Shown here: piece after piece, positions 10,479 to 21,800 of the stretch
Layout of the letters: every line of letters starts with the position of its first letter
Numbering within the stretch: position 1 is the first letter of the stretch
From: Diphasiastrum complanatum
Taxonomy: Eukaryota; Streptophyta; Lycopodiopsida; Lycopodiales; Lycopodiaceae
Reading direction: 5' to 3'
DNA: 64,000 nt
Assembly (NCBI GenBank): GCA_029204225.1
Contig: CM055095.1
Location: 64,930,158 to 64,994,157 of the forward strand
Made by a program: the position numbers and the translations under genes
Notes under the pieces: generated by a model
Seen by the model: only the letters and a program-made list of their open reading frames with translations
Databases searched by the model: none
What the model was told of the DNA's origin: nothing

Positions 10479-11118
10479 TAGGTTCTCTCTAACTATTATA
10501 GCTGCCTTTTTAGTTGTTTCTTGTTTTTTAGTGTTTTAGGAGGATTTTTGGGTAGAGATAGTTAGTTTTCTGTATTTTGTTGTGTTTGGACTATTCCCAG
10601 CTAGCAAAGGAGGTATTAGAGGGCAGAGGAGGCCTTGAACAGCCTCTAAGGTCTTGACATCCAAACCAAAGCTTGAAACAACAAAAAAAAATACACCAAT
10701 CTACATTTTGGAGGAAAAAAGAGCCAAAATCCCCATCAGATTTTGTTTTCTCCAAAACTAGTGAGAGTTAACCCTCGCACGACTAACAACAGCTCCAGGG
10801 TACTGTCGCAGACCTACATAGAAGCCTGTGAGAGTTAGTTCCAAGCAGATTGCAAAAATCAAAGAAAAAACCAAAAAAATTCAAATTTTCATAAGAACTC
10901 TCGCAGAGCTCTTTGAAGTTTTACCTCAGTGAGACCAGGGCACAGAGAAACTTGCGAGAATTGGTTTCCAGTGTAAGTGCAAGGTTCCTAGTGAGGAATA
11001 GACGGAAAAATCCATCAGAACCCTCGTAGACACCAAAATTTTTAGTTCCAATGGCCAAGAGTGAGACAAGGATACAGAAGAGCCTGCAAGAGTTAGTTTG
11101 ATCCTAGTGAGCTGAGAA
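10479..11118 (+). other. gypsy leader, plus orientation, truncated
   Basis: Non-coding. The stretch at about 10770-11095 is homologous to the minus-strand leader just left of the LTR: both contain CGCAGAGCTCT, AAGTT, CTCA.TGAG, CAGAGAA and GAGAGTTAGTTCC in the same order. No gag follows. At about 11119 the sequence changes to the unknown gene copy, so this second gypsy element is truncated. Confidence 0.6.
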
Positions 11119-12064
11119 TTGGATTTGAGTGCTGAATATAAAGTTAAGCTTGACAAAATGTTTACCAAGTTACATTATGATTTCAAGTCTGTAGATGAGT
11201 GTCCAATTCACAATAAAAAATATAGATTTATTGATTTTCAGTCTTCTTTTGTCTTTTTTCTTTTGTTAAGTATATTTGACGATTCGGAAGCTATCCCTTC
11301 CACTTCTGAAGCTGTTTCTTCTAGTGATACAAAGTCTGAAAAGTCAAAGATTGTAGATATAGATATTTTTTTTATTGATACGAGCGTTAATTTAGATGAT
11401 TGTTCAGATTTTGATCCTGCTCAAAATAGGGAATCATTTATAGGCCCTTGAACACCCACTACCCTTTCTCCTTCTGATAAATCTTTGATCACTTTGCCTA
11501 CTTATAATATAAATAATAATTCCTTTTGACAATATCGGATATATCGGATCTTTTTGACTTCACTGAAGCTGAGACTCTTTGCATTTTGAGCAAAGAGCTT
11601 GATAATTTTTCGGATATAATTGATTTTGATGCTGATGATCTTCTCCCTGGTGTTGACGATGTATATAATGATAACTTTTATTTAAAGAAAGATTGCTTGA
11701 AAATGGTTGTGGAAGAAATGCGCAACAAAGAAGATGATCTACCTTATGAGGAGGAGTTTTTCAGAATCCAAAGTCAACTTAGTTTTTCACAACCAACTGT
11801 CTATTCACCAACAATATTGACATCGAAAGGTGGACATAATATTGATGGAGAGACAGTAATCAGGGAAGACAAAGCCGAATGCGTAAGTTTTTGTATCTTA
11901 TCATGTACTAGTAGATTCGTTATGTCAAATTATATACTGGAGTTTACTTTGTTTTTTATCATTCCAAGAAACAATTTTCCTTGATGATTTTGCAATTCAT
12001 CGAGGAGGGCATAGATCTTCTGCTGGAGAATTTTCAAGAGATCATGCACTGGGGCACTATCTAA
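11119..12064 (+). pseudogene. unknown intron-containing gene, copy 1 (pseudogene)
   Basis: I do not recognise the protein. One exon encodes KMFTKLHYDFKSVDECPIHN (about 11140-11215). A serine/acidic part follows at 11278-11450, and an acidic exon runs 11532-11882 (SKELDNFSDIIDFDADDLLP, DDLPYEEEFF, GGHNIDGETVI). A donor GC|GTAAGT at 11883 and acceptor CCAAG at 11968 define an 86 bp intron, and the last exon ends at TAA 12062-12064. The same exons and the same intron position occur on the minus strand at 25440-26420, so this is a duplicated gene. Here the acceptor before 11532 is CAA instead of the CAG kept in the other copy, and a stop at 11449 breaks the second exon, so it is probably dead. 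Confidence 0.6.
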
Positions 12065-12427
12065 AGTTCTTAAAAAATAATGAGATAAGTGTTGCCCATT
12101 CATCAACATGGTGAGACTATGATTATGGCAATCAAGGCACTGTCTTATTTTCTTGGAGGACATAATTTCAATAAGGTGCATAAAATAATTTTTGTAAAGA
12201 AAACCATTGCGGTTAAAATTTTAGGATATGGACCAGTGAATTCCATGCTCAGATCATCTCATTTTGCATTGTATGATGTTTATGTTAATCTGAGTAAGCA
12301 TGAAAACTATGAGCTGTTGGATCCATATGAAAGAAGAAAATTGTTGCATGATTCTAAGTTGCAACTTTCATTGGAGAAAATATCGGAAGCAGAGTAGATA
12401 CTGCTAAATTGTACTTTGCAAATATTT
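12065..12427. other. convergent gene ends, no firm call
   Basis: Space between the plus-strand unknown gene and the minus-strand gene. The plus strand has an open stretch (12089-12397) that includes KILGYGPVNSMLRSSHFALYD, but I see no family resemblance. Confidence 0.35.
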
Positions 12428-15044
12428 TTATTTAATATACAATAGCCTACTGACTTGTATAAATTTGCATACTTTTTGAAATTTTTTATAATTCGTTGAT
12501 TTTGTATTATGACAAATTTGGATTCTTCTGTAAAACCATTGGAAAAGTTGCAGTATATAGCTGTTTTTTGTGCTAGTCCCGCCATGTTGTGTACTTTTAT
12601 GAAATGTTGCTCTTGTTTGCCAATGAGATTTTTCCATTCCTTGCGATGACCATATGCTAAGACTTCCACTATTTCTTGCAAAGAATGTCGAATGATGTCG
12701 TAATATGTGTTGCATGTCATAAAAACATAATCTAAATCAGTACCAAAAAGTATCTAATTTAATTGCACATATTTGTCTATCGTAGTGTAAAATTAAAATT
12801 TTACCATATAATGTGTTATATGATCAACACCCCATGCACTTTGAACTGCATCCATAAATTCACTGGTTGTTTTCTGTATCATTTGTACATCAGTATTTGA
12901 AAATTTATCTTTTCTCAAGTATTTCACCATGTTGTCTAACTTTTTTTAAACTTCTACTTTGTATATACGAGTAGAACCTTCTTCTTCGAAATATTGAGTT
13001 GCTGCAATAATTTTTTTCCAAACCGTGTATTGAACCTTGGACTGTTTGCCAGAATAATTTGATAAAAATCTTCGAGCTTTGGATCCTCCAATGCTCGGCT
13101 TGCATGGAATATTTCATGTTTTACCTGATAGCTTGTCATCTTTTTTTATTTTAATGTGGCCTTTATGTAAGCTTGCTTTGGACAACACATCCTCTAATCT
13201 GGAAATAGCTTCCTTCGCAGAGGCCTCTGGCTCGGAATTCCATGCAAAAAGATGTGAAGATATATTATTTTTTGCACCTCCGCATGCAATGTATAGATAT
13301 GAACATTTGTAGAGGAATCAGTAGTACAGGTTTCCAATTAGGATCTTTTTGATCTCTTGATATTTCTGTACTCCTTGTCATGTCTTTTGTTAATTTCATG
13401 CAGTACAAACAAGGGTTTTTAGAGTTAACGCCATGAGATACATTGAACATACATTTTAATGTCTTCAGATCTCCTACTAAATGCCATTCAATGTTGAAAG
13501 TGCCAATTCCAGGAATATTGAGTGGAACTCCCTCCATGTGATTTTTTATGGTGGCAAGATATGATGTTCTATTAAATATCCATGAGAGAATGTCATGGTT
13601 TTCTATCATCACCTATAAGAGAATACAAAAATGTGATTAGCCTCATAATATTAACACAGAGAAGATTTTTCAAATGAAATCCATATTCAAATTATTATCC
13701 CTATCTATTATGTGAAAGAACTGCTATACCTGAAATGCTGCCAACCACCAGATATCATTTTCTAATTGAACACTGAAATTGAGGACTTCTGAGTCTTCTG
13801 AATTTGAAAGTGCTCCATTCATGATCGTGAGACTGACTCTTTCCATTTTTTGTCCTTTTATAATTTCAGACTCATCTAACTTGAGAACAACTATCAACTT
13901 GTTATTGACATTCTCATTTGTAATACCGTAAAAATTTATGATGAATGTTAATAACTGATTAATGTCAATAAATAAATTGTTGGAATTGTTATAAGCTAGA
14001 CTTTCTCCTTTCAAGCAATACACTTCATTGATATGACATGGATTACCAACTATTGTCTGCATACCTTGGTTTAACATGTCTTTTTTTTTTAAAGATGAAA
14101 TGGTCGTGGGAATGAAAACTTTTTAATATTTACCTGTGCAAATGCCTCCTTTATCATCTTAAACATTGTTGCATATGCTTCCCTACTGATGCTAGAAAAG
14201 TCACATGCCCCTTGAAGCAATGTAGTGTCTAATATTTTTCCAACTTCATCCATAATGCTATCAGTAACTGAAGCCTTAAGCTTTTTCATTTTGTTATTAT
14301 TTAACATTGATTTCATAGATTTAGAAGTCAAGATAGAGCCTAGTGAGTTTCCAATTGAAACCTCATCGACCAAATGGTCTTCAACAACCAATGCTGATCT
14401 GCATTGCAAACATAATGTTCATGACAATGTCAGTAGAAATCAGGACACTCATAGTATTCACAACAATATATAATAAGCAAATCAACAGAAAGTTGAAATG
14501 AATAAATAACAAAATTACTGATTATGAATGAATCAAAAAATTCAAACAATATTCAATACCAAATAAGCTATAACTTACTTGAATCACAGATTCATCTTTT
14601 TCTATGACCTCCTCTGGATGATAGATCACATATATCCTTGTTTACCAGTCTTTTCCTCTTGTTGCTTCGGAACTTTCTGTTGAGCACATCCATATCTTTA
14701 ACAAGAGACAAATATGAGATACGCATGGATTGAAATGCAGTTTTTATCTCATCAGTTGTATAATGATGCAAAGAAGCTTTCAACCTTTGGATCTCCTTCT
14801 TGAGCATCTCATTTTCATCCAAACAAGTTTTCATCTTTGTAGATTTTTCTTCACACTCTTTTGATATTTTCTTTGATTCCTCTTCCAAATAATGTATTCT
14901 TTGCATTGAATGTGCATTCCCATAGAGCATCAAATTCTCACAGTAACCCAAAATGCCATTTTTACCATGACACATATAGATTATTAACTGACTCACTGAA
15001 TGAAAATCTGGATGTTGCAATGAACATGGATCAATATGGTACAA
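12428..15044 (-). pseudogene. unknown multi-exon gene with transposase-like motifs, degraded
   Basis: Minus strand. The first open part (15044-14592) is a coiled coil (LEEESKKISKECEEKSTKMK) with a basic end NKRKRLVNK. Exon 14398-14134 (VTDSIMDEVGKILDTTLLQG) ends at donor CACAG|GTAAAT. Exon 14056-13730 includes KLIVVLKLDESEI and ends DIWWLAAFQ. A 117 bp GT-AG intron (13613-13729) joins it in frame to exon 13612-13265, which has WHLVGDLKTL and, about 15 residues on, CLYC. Frameshifts then lead to open parts at 13260-12810 and 12720-12428 (LAYGHRKEWKNLIGKQEQH). Conserved Asp residues before GDLK...CxxC patterns are seen in some eukaryotic DDE transposase-like proteins, but the family is not certain. 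It could equally be a decayed host gene. Confidence 0.5.
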
Positions 15045-15299
15045 TGTTCTTGATGATCATAAATCTACATGCTTTAGCTTTTCCCCCCTATATCGGACCA
15101 TATCAGAAATTGACAATTTGGGTTGCTTTGAATTTCTTGTCCTGAGCGGAGCATATTCTGGTGACAAATCCACATGAAGATGATAAAGCTTTGTCATAAG
15201 TACAGTAGTATAGTAACAAATAACACAATGACAATAACAAAGCTGGAGATGGTGCTAACGACTCTACTAGAGATAGAGATGGCACTAAACACTTGTTTT

Positions 15300-16591
15300 T
15301 GACCCTGGAGATAGAGATGGCGTAGGCTTTGTGTTAGAAATGTCACTCCTAATTCAAATTTTTGGGAGGGAATATTTCAGCATTTTAAAAATTATATTTT
15401 AACTATGGTTAAGCACCAGTGAAGTTTGATGTGACTAAGCTAAGGTGCACTCATTTACAAGGAAAGTAGTGTGGGCAGATTGTGGGCAGATGCGTAAAGA
15501 AGATAGAAAATGATATTATAATTACTTTATAGTTATTTTTCTCTCTCCTACATGGCATTTCTTATAGGGCCCTCTTTGGGCCCATATTTTCTCTAATGGT
15601 TTTTGTCTTCCAATGTCATAACTACTACTACGCAAGCCTTCATAATATGCGTACCAATCCATGTAACAAATAGTGTAATCATTTTGGTAATCATCATTTC
15701 CATCATTACATCATTACTAATGTATCACAACCTCTGAGAAGGTAGAAACCAAAGACAACATCTTGCATTACTTATATTAATGAGCAAGTACATTACTTAT
15801 ATCTTGTCAAGATCAGTATGCTTTGATTTAGCCACACAGAATAAAGAAAGTAGAGTGAGCCACCTTTTGATGGTGACCTCTAGTGGAGAGCATTATTCCA
15901 CTTGTAATTTCTGAAATGTGGAAATGCCACTAGGAAGCCACCTAAGGAGCTCTCTTGCTTATTTAAGAGACTCCCCTTTTGCAAAAGGAAACTTGTTGTA
16001 ATTGTATCTACTCCATGCTGAAATGAGAATATCTTCCATGAGTTTTAATGCATTCTTGAGCTCCTTGATCATTCTTGTTTCTTGAGTGACGCTTTAATGA
16101 TCTTTTCCCTCCATCTCCTTTGTGTGTGGTTGTGGATCTTAGAGAGGACTAGCTTTCTTGTTGTCTTTCATTCATGCTTTGTCGATTAATGTAGGAATCA
16201 GCATTGTGATAAACCATCATGGCTTGGATTGTGGTGTAGATCTTGTGATACCGAGACAGTCCATTTCTTGATGTTCTTGGCAGTCCAAGAATCAAGAAAT
16301 GTGTGTTTCTTCATCCTTGGGCTATTGATATGCTGTTAGATTAGTTTCTTGTTCAGTTTTGTGGATTAATGCATGTGTAGCTTAGTTTTAGATTGTTAGG
16401 ATCGGTTCATTTTGTTTTTGTAGCAAGTAAGTAGGATTTCATGGCTATTCAATCACTCTACACGCTGATTTCTTGGTTGAATGCATGATTTGCATGTTTG
16501 GTTTGAAAGCATGTGATTTTGGTTCAAGAGAGACCCTCCTGAGTTATCCTTTGACAGGCAGGACATTACTACAACGTTCACCAGTCCTTTC
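15300..16591. other. no gene seen; possible LTR-like sequence
   Basis: No supported coding region. The stretch from about 15840 has features of a plus-strand LTR or promoter (TTATTTAAGAGACTCCCC near 15958, then a pyrimidine-rich leader), but I find no second copy or primer-binding site. It ends at the target duplication CTTTC (16587-16591) of the intact copia element. Confidence 0.35.
16587..16591 (+). repeat. target-site duplication CTTTC, left copy
   Basis: Repeated at 22455-22459 directly after the other LTR. Confidence 0.93.
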
Positions 16592-17245
16592 TGTGAAAAA
16601 ACTCAGATCCAAAAGATGCTAAAGTTTCATAAAGATCTTGGCCATGGAAGTTATGCACATCTAGATTGAAAAAATGATAGAAATTGTGATGTTAAGCATA
16701 CTAAACATCAACTAAACATCAAGATCTGATCATAAGCTTCCACAAACAGAAACTTGCTGTCCCTGTCCGTACTTCAGAGCCTACAACCTGCATTTCACAC
16801 GTGTGAAGCCATAGCAACAAAGAAATCACAATTCTAGTGGCTAGAATGCAAGATATGAACAAAAAAGTGAGAGAGAAGAAGATGGATCTTCAAAGAGCAT
16901 AACATTCATTCAATAGAATGAAAATGAGATGTGTACATACTCGTGGAGATGGCTATTTATAGCAGCCATAGTGCCTCTTGGCCACTTGTCTTATGATAGG
17001 CTAAAATTGGGGTCCAATAGGATTCACCCATCTACCTAGAAATTTGGTCAAATAGGAATGCACCAAATTATGAGCCAATAGAAGAGCTCCACACTCGACC
17101 TCCTCTAATTAATGTGACCTCAAAAGTAGTGTACACATACTTTGGGCCTCTACATACATGTATGAACCTATCTCTAACTTTTATTTGGCCATAGGCCTAC
17201 AAAATCTCAAGTTAGGAAAATACTACTAGTTGACAATTTTTCACA
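16592..17245 (-). repeat. 3' LTR (654 bp) of intact copia element
   Basis: On the plus strand it reads TGTGAAAAA...TTTTTCACA, a 9 bp perfect terminal inverted repeat. A TATA box (minus-strand TATAAATA, 16954-16961) lies in the promoter part. It matches 21801-22454 at every position I compared. Confidence 0.96.
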
Positions 17246-20200
17246 CTCCCTCTTCAACTAGTTTTAGCATAGATTTAGAAAGTACACCAAGACTTGTTCT
17301 ATGCTTGAAAAATAAGTCCTTTCCCAATGCTTTGGTAAAGATATCAGCCACACATTCCTTTGATGGGACATGTTCAAGCTTGATCTCTTTTGCCAACACT
17401 TGTTCTCTCACAAAATGGTAAGCCACCTCGATATGTTTGCTCCTTGCATGGAAAACCGGATTGCTTGCTAGACTTTGGGCTGAAAGGTTGTCACAAAAGA
17501 TGATTGGACTCTCTGAAAAATCCAGCAAATGAAGCTCCATAATCATCCTCTTGATCCACACCATCTCCTTTGTGCATGATGTCAAAGCTTTGTACTCGGC
17601 CTCACTAGAAGAAAGTGATATAGTTGCTTGTTTCTTCGACATCCATGAGATAGCTCCATCACCTATGAAAATAGCATGTGCATTTATGGATTTTCTATCC
17701 ATAAGGTCTCCTGCAAAATCTGAATCTGAAAAACCAAATAAGTTAGGTGATGAGCCTCTATAAACAATGCCAAAATCTTTTGTTCCCGAGATGTATCTCA
17801 AGATCCTCTTTCCTAGTTTCCAATGTTCTATGCTAGGATCTTGCATGAATTGGCTTAATCTACCAACACAATAAGATAAATCAGGTCTTGTGATGGTTAG
17901 ATATATAAGAGAACCTATTAGCTTCCTATAGAGAGTAATGTCCTCGAAGGATCTTTCATTACCTCTTATAGTTAGCTTTACATGTGATTCCATAGGTGTA
18001 TCAATAGGATTTGCATCTACCATATGAAATCTATTGAGAATAGAAATAGCATACTTCTCTTGTGAAATAAAAGTGATTTGAGAAGTTCTAATTACTTCTA
18101 TTCCTAAGATATAGCTCAAAAGACCAAGATCATGCACTTCAAATTCCTTTTTTAGTGCTTTCTTGATATCTTCTATATCTTCCTTGTTCCCTCCACTTAA
18201 AATAATGTCATCCACATAAATTAGAAGGATTGTAACATCATTAGCACTAATTCTAAAGTAAAGTGAATGATCATACTCACTCATAGTGAAGTTTTGAGAA
18301 AGTAGAAAAGAGTTAAGCCTAGCATACCAACTCCTTGGTGCTTGCTTAAGACCATACAAACTTTTTTGTAGAAAACACACATGATTAGGCTTGCTATGAG
18401 AAACATAGCTCTCGGGTTGCTCCATGTAGACTTCCTCTTCAAGATCACCATTCAAGAAAGCATTAGAAATGTCTAATTGCCAAAGATCCCATCCATAAAG
18501 AGTTGCAAGGGAAATGATTACTCTTATGCTCACCATCTTTGCCACGGGTGCAAAGGTTTCCTCATAGTCAATGCCATGCTCTTGAGCATAACCTTTAGCC
18601 ACCAACCTTGCCTTCAACTTGTTGATAGATCCATCTTGATTTGTCTTTACCTTGAAGATCCATTTGCATCCAATTGCACTTTTGCCCTTTGGAAGCTCCA
18701 CCAATCTCCATGTGTTGTTCTTCATAAGTGCTTCAAACTCAAGATCCATTGCTTGGATCCATTCCTCTTCTTGCCTTGCTTCATCTACACATGAAGGTAC
18801 ATCAAAAGAAGTTAGGAAAGCATAGTTGGATCCATCCACCACTTGCTTACCTTTGCCATCATAAGTGAGCCTTGAGGGTTTCACTTTATGCCTTGGAGTT
18901 CTCCTTGGAATTTGACTTGAAGAGGCTTCTTCAACATCCACATCCAATGTGTCATCAACTCCATTGTCATCAAGCACATTAGTTGCAACAACACCATCAT
19001 CACTTGAAACAACTTTTGGAATGTTACTTTCATCAAAAATGACATCCCTACTTGTGAACACTTTCTTGATTGAAGGAACATAAATCCTATATGCTTTGCT
19101 TACTTCACTATAACCAACAAAAATGCCCTTTCTTGAAGATGGATCCTCCTTAGTTCTATCATCAAGAGTAATGTTGAAGTAGCAAATGCATCCAAAAGTT
19201 CTTAGAAACTTGACATTAGGCTTCATACCAAACAAAGCTTCAAAAGGGGTTTTTCCTTCCAATACAACACTTGGCCATCTATTGCATAGGAAATTTGCAC
19301 ACAACAAAGCATCACTCCAAAAAGGTTTAGGAAGATTAGCATTCAATCTCATTGCCTTTGCACTCTCACACAAGGTTCTATTCTTCCTCTCGGCCACTCC
19401 ATTTTGTTGTGGTGTTCTTGGACATGTGTACTCCCTCTTGATCCCATGCTCATCACAAAAGGCTTTGAATTTGTTAGAAATGTATTCACCACCATTGTCG
19501 CTCCTCAAGCATTTGATTTTGGTTGTAAATTGAGTCTCAATAGCAACTTTGAACTTGACAAACACATCAAACACCTCATCCTTGCTCTTTAGTAGATAAA
19601 CCCAACAAAATCTACTAAAATCATCAATGAAAGTTACATACATCTTAGCACCTCCATTGCTAATTGTAGTAACACCATGAATATCCGAATGCAAGAGAGA
19701 AAAAGGCATCTTAGATCTAGATATAGATCTAGTATATGGCAATCTATGTGATTTAGACAAAGCACATTCTTCACAAACATGATTCAAGCAAGTAAGAGAC
19801 TTGGGAAGTCCCCTTACTACCTCCTTTTTGGCTATTACCTCCAAGGCCTTGTAGTTGAGATGTCCCATCCTTTTATGCCATACCTCTTGAATTGACATTT
19901 GTTCATTTGCCATGCATCCAACTTGGTTAGCAACAACACATGCATCAAGCTTGAACAATTTCCCTTGCCTTTTCCCTTTTGCAATGATACTACACCCCTT
20001 TTTGATCAAGCAAGCATCACCATCAAACTCAACTTTGAATCCTTTGTCAAGCATTTGGCTTACACTAAGTAAGTTCTTGGTAATGGATGGAATGAGCAAA
20101 ACATCTTTCAATTCTATATTCCTATTTGTAGAAAGTGAAATAGGAATTGTGCCAATCCCCTTGATTGTACACTCACCATCATTTGCGGTATAGATTACCT

Positions 20201-21191
20201 TCCTATCACCATCAAATGCCATTAAAGATGAAAAATACTCTTTATGATATGTCATATGAGAAGTGGCTCCACTATCAATCCACCAAGGATCAATGTCTCC
20301 ATGATTAGCCAACAAGCAAGATGACATAACAAAAGCATCATTTGAAAGAAGCTCATCCCCACCCTCATCAATAGTTAGATTGGTTTGCTTTTCCCCTTGA
20401 TCCCTCTTTTTCTTAAAACAATCACTAGCAAAATGCCCTTTGACTCCACAATAGAAACATTTTAGCTTAGATCTATCCTTCTTTTTGCCAAAAGTAGAGT
20501 GCTCACCTTGGTCTTGCCCTTTAGACCAATTGCTTTTACCTTTGCCCTTGAACTTGCCTTTAGAGAACATTGCCTCCTCTTCTCCTCCTTGAGATGTAGA
20601 AGATGCTCCCACTCTTGCTTGCAACCTGAATTCTTCAGCCAACAAGACCTCTTGCAAGTCTCCAACACTTGGTAAACATTTTTGGATAGCATAACTTTGA
20701 ACAAGATTAGCATGATCATCCAACAAGCCATTGAGAATCACTTGAACAAGCTCCTCATTATTTATGCCATCATTAATGCATGCTAACTCATCATTCAATG
20801 CTTTAACTCTCAAAACAAAAGCATGTCCACTCTCACTCTTCTTTTGCATACAAGAAAAGATTTGCCTTCTTAAAGTCAACACTCTAGAAGTAGACTTGGA
20901 TTCATAAACCTTCTTCAAGGCTTCCCAAGCTTCACTAGATGATGTGCACTTACCAACCTCTTTGATAAGCTCATTTGTCACATTCATCTTGATCATGTGA
21001 AGGGCTTTCTTTGCCCTCTTGTCATACCTCAATTGTTCTTGAGGTGCCAAAGGTCTCTCCTCCACACCTACAACAATATCCATCAACTCATTCATCTCAA
21101 GCAAAGACTCCATCCTTACTTTCCAAGTAGAATAGTTGAGGGAGGTAAGCCTATCATTGCTTTCCAACATGTAGCCTCCATTTGTAGCCAT
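17241..21191 (-). CDS. copia gag-pol polyprotein, 1316 aa, intact
   Basis: It encodes the whole replication machinery of the element. Approximate residues are: gag capsid (UBN2 type) 20-200; CCHC knuckle CFYCGVKGHFASDC 244-257; aspartic protease with WWIDSGATSHM, catalytic Asp near 306; pre-integrase zinc region VWHKRMGHLNYKAL near 437-450; integrase with Asp near 502, Asp near 564 (SDNGGEY) and Glu near 600 (NGVAERKNRTL), 35 residues apart; reverse transcriptase 810-1050 with QLDISNAFLNG and YVDD near 991-994; RNase H 1140-1290 with SDSDFAGD and SLSSSEAEYKAL. All catalytic residues are present and there is no stop or frameshift. The ATG at 21189-21191 starts MATNGGYML, as in the related gag at 2832. 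The last codons read through the polypurine tract, and the TGA stop (17241-17243) lies inside the first bases of the 3' LTR. Confidence 0.97.
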   Translation of the reverse strand: MATNGGYMLESNDRLTSLNYSTWKVRMESLLEMNELMDIVVGVEERPLAPQEQLRYDKRAKKALHMIKMNVTNELIKEVGKCTSSSEAWEALKKVYESKSTSRVLTLRRQIFSCMQKKSESGHAFVLRVKALNDELACINDGINNEELVQVILNGLLDDHANLVQSYAIQKCLPSVGDLQEVLLAEEFRLQARVGASSTSQGGEEEAMFSKGKFKGKGKSNWSKGQDQGEHSTFGKKKDRSKLKCFYCGVKGHFASDCFKKKRDQGEKQTNLTIDEGGDELLSNDAFVMSSCLLANHGDIDPWWIDSGATSHMTYHKEYFSSLMAFDGDRKVIYTANDGECTIKGIGTIPISLSTNRNIELKDVLLIPSITKNLLSVSQMLDKGFKVEFDGDACLIKKGCSIIAKGKRQGKLFKLDACVVANQVGCMANEQMSIQEVWHKRMGHLNYKALEVIAKKEVVRGLPKSLTCLNHVCEECALSKSHRLPYTRSISRSKMPFSLLHSDIHGVTTISNGGAKMYVTFIDDFSRFCWVYLLKSKDEVFDVFVKFKVAIETQFTTKIKCLRSDNGGEYISNKFKAFCDEHGIKREYTCPRTPQQNGVAERKNRTLCESAKAMRLNANLPKPFWSDALLCANFLCNRWPSVVLEGKTPFEALFGMKPNVKFLRTFGCICYFNITLDDRTKEDPSSRKGIFVGYSEVSKAYRIYVPSIKKVFTSRDVIFDESNIPKVVSSDDGVVATNVLDDNGVDDTLDVDVEEASSSQIPRRTPRHKVKPSRLTYDGKGKQVVDGSNYAFLTSFDVPSCVDEARQEEEWIQAMDLEFEALMKNNTWRLVELPKGKSAIGCKWIFKVKTNQDGSINKLKARLVAKGYAQEHGIDYEETFAPVAKMVSIRVIISLATLYGWDLWQLDISNAFLNGDLEEEVYMEQPESYVSHSKPNHVCFLQKSLYGLKQAPRSWYARLNSFLLSQNFTMSEYDHSLYFRISANDVTILLIYVDDIILSGGNKEDIEDIKKALKKEFEVHDLGLLSYILGIEVIRTSQITFISQEKYAISILNRFHMVDANPIDTPMESHVKLTIRGNERSFEDITLYRKLIGSLIYLTITRPDLSYCVGRLSQFMQDPSIEHWKLGKRILRYISGTKDFGIVYRGSSPNLFGFSDSDFAGDLMDRKSINAHAIFIGDGAISWMSKKQATISLSSSEAEYKALTSCTKEMVWIKRMIMELHLLDFSESPIIFCDNLSAQSLASNPVFHARSKHIEVAYHFVREQVLAKEIKLEHVPSKECVADIFTKALGKDLFFKHRTSLGVLSKSMLKLVEEGV
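17246..17256 (-). other. polypurine tract
   Basis: The minus strand reads TGAAGAGGGAG directly before the 3' LTR. It is the primer for plus-strand DNA synthesis and also encodes the last Glu-Glu-Gly codons of the polyprotein. Confidence 0.88.
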
Positions 21192-21788
21192 GTTGCAATG
21201 ATTGATCTCTGATCTTTGACCTGTTCCAATGCACTAAGCACTCTCTTGAATCAACAAATGAAACACAAGAAGAAATCACAAAGATTTGGAACCTAAAACC
21301 TTACTTTTTCTCTCTTTTCCTCACTTTTTCCTCAATTTTAGCCACTAGTTTTATGATTTCTTGATCAAACCAAGACCAAACCTCAATATACTTGCTTTTC
21401 CCTCACTCCTAAGATTGAAATACACTCTTGAATCATTCAGCAAACTGAAAATCAGAGGGTTACATCAATTTTGAAGTTTTTGACATGAAGAAGCAAGAAA
21501 TTGAATCAAAAAACTATATGCTAGAATGGAAAACTAATAGGATCTTGTTGGATCTTGCATCTCCCTCTTTCCAAAATAAATTTTGTCTCCTTATTCTGAT
21601 AAGTACAGAGGGAATTCGCCCTACTTCAATTGAAATGCATACAAATGATGTTTTGATCACAAAGATCCAATTTCTACACATAAATCAACAAGATTTTTAG
21701 CTAGAAACTTGATTGGAATGCTACAAAAGCAAACTCGCCCACAAATCTCTTCTAAATCTGGCAAAACCTGCACATTTGGCCGCCTAAT
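21192..21788 (-). other. leader of intact copia element
   Basis: 597 bp of untranslated leader between primer-binding site and gag ATG. No open frame of note on the coding strand. A short plus-strand frame (21485-21700) is antisense and has no recognisable content. Confidence 0.7.
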
Positions 21789-21800
21789 GCTCTGATACCA
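21789..21800 (-). other. primer-binding site of intact copia element
   Basis: The minus strand reads TGGTATCAGAGC directly after the 5' LTR end, the initiator Met tRNA type. Confidence 0.95.

Noticed and set aside
17230-21212. Several plus-strand open frames inside the intact copia element
   Set aside because: They are antisense to the catalytic domains and have no recognisable motif.
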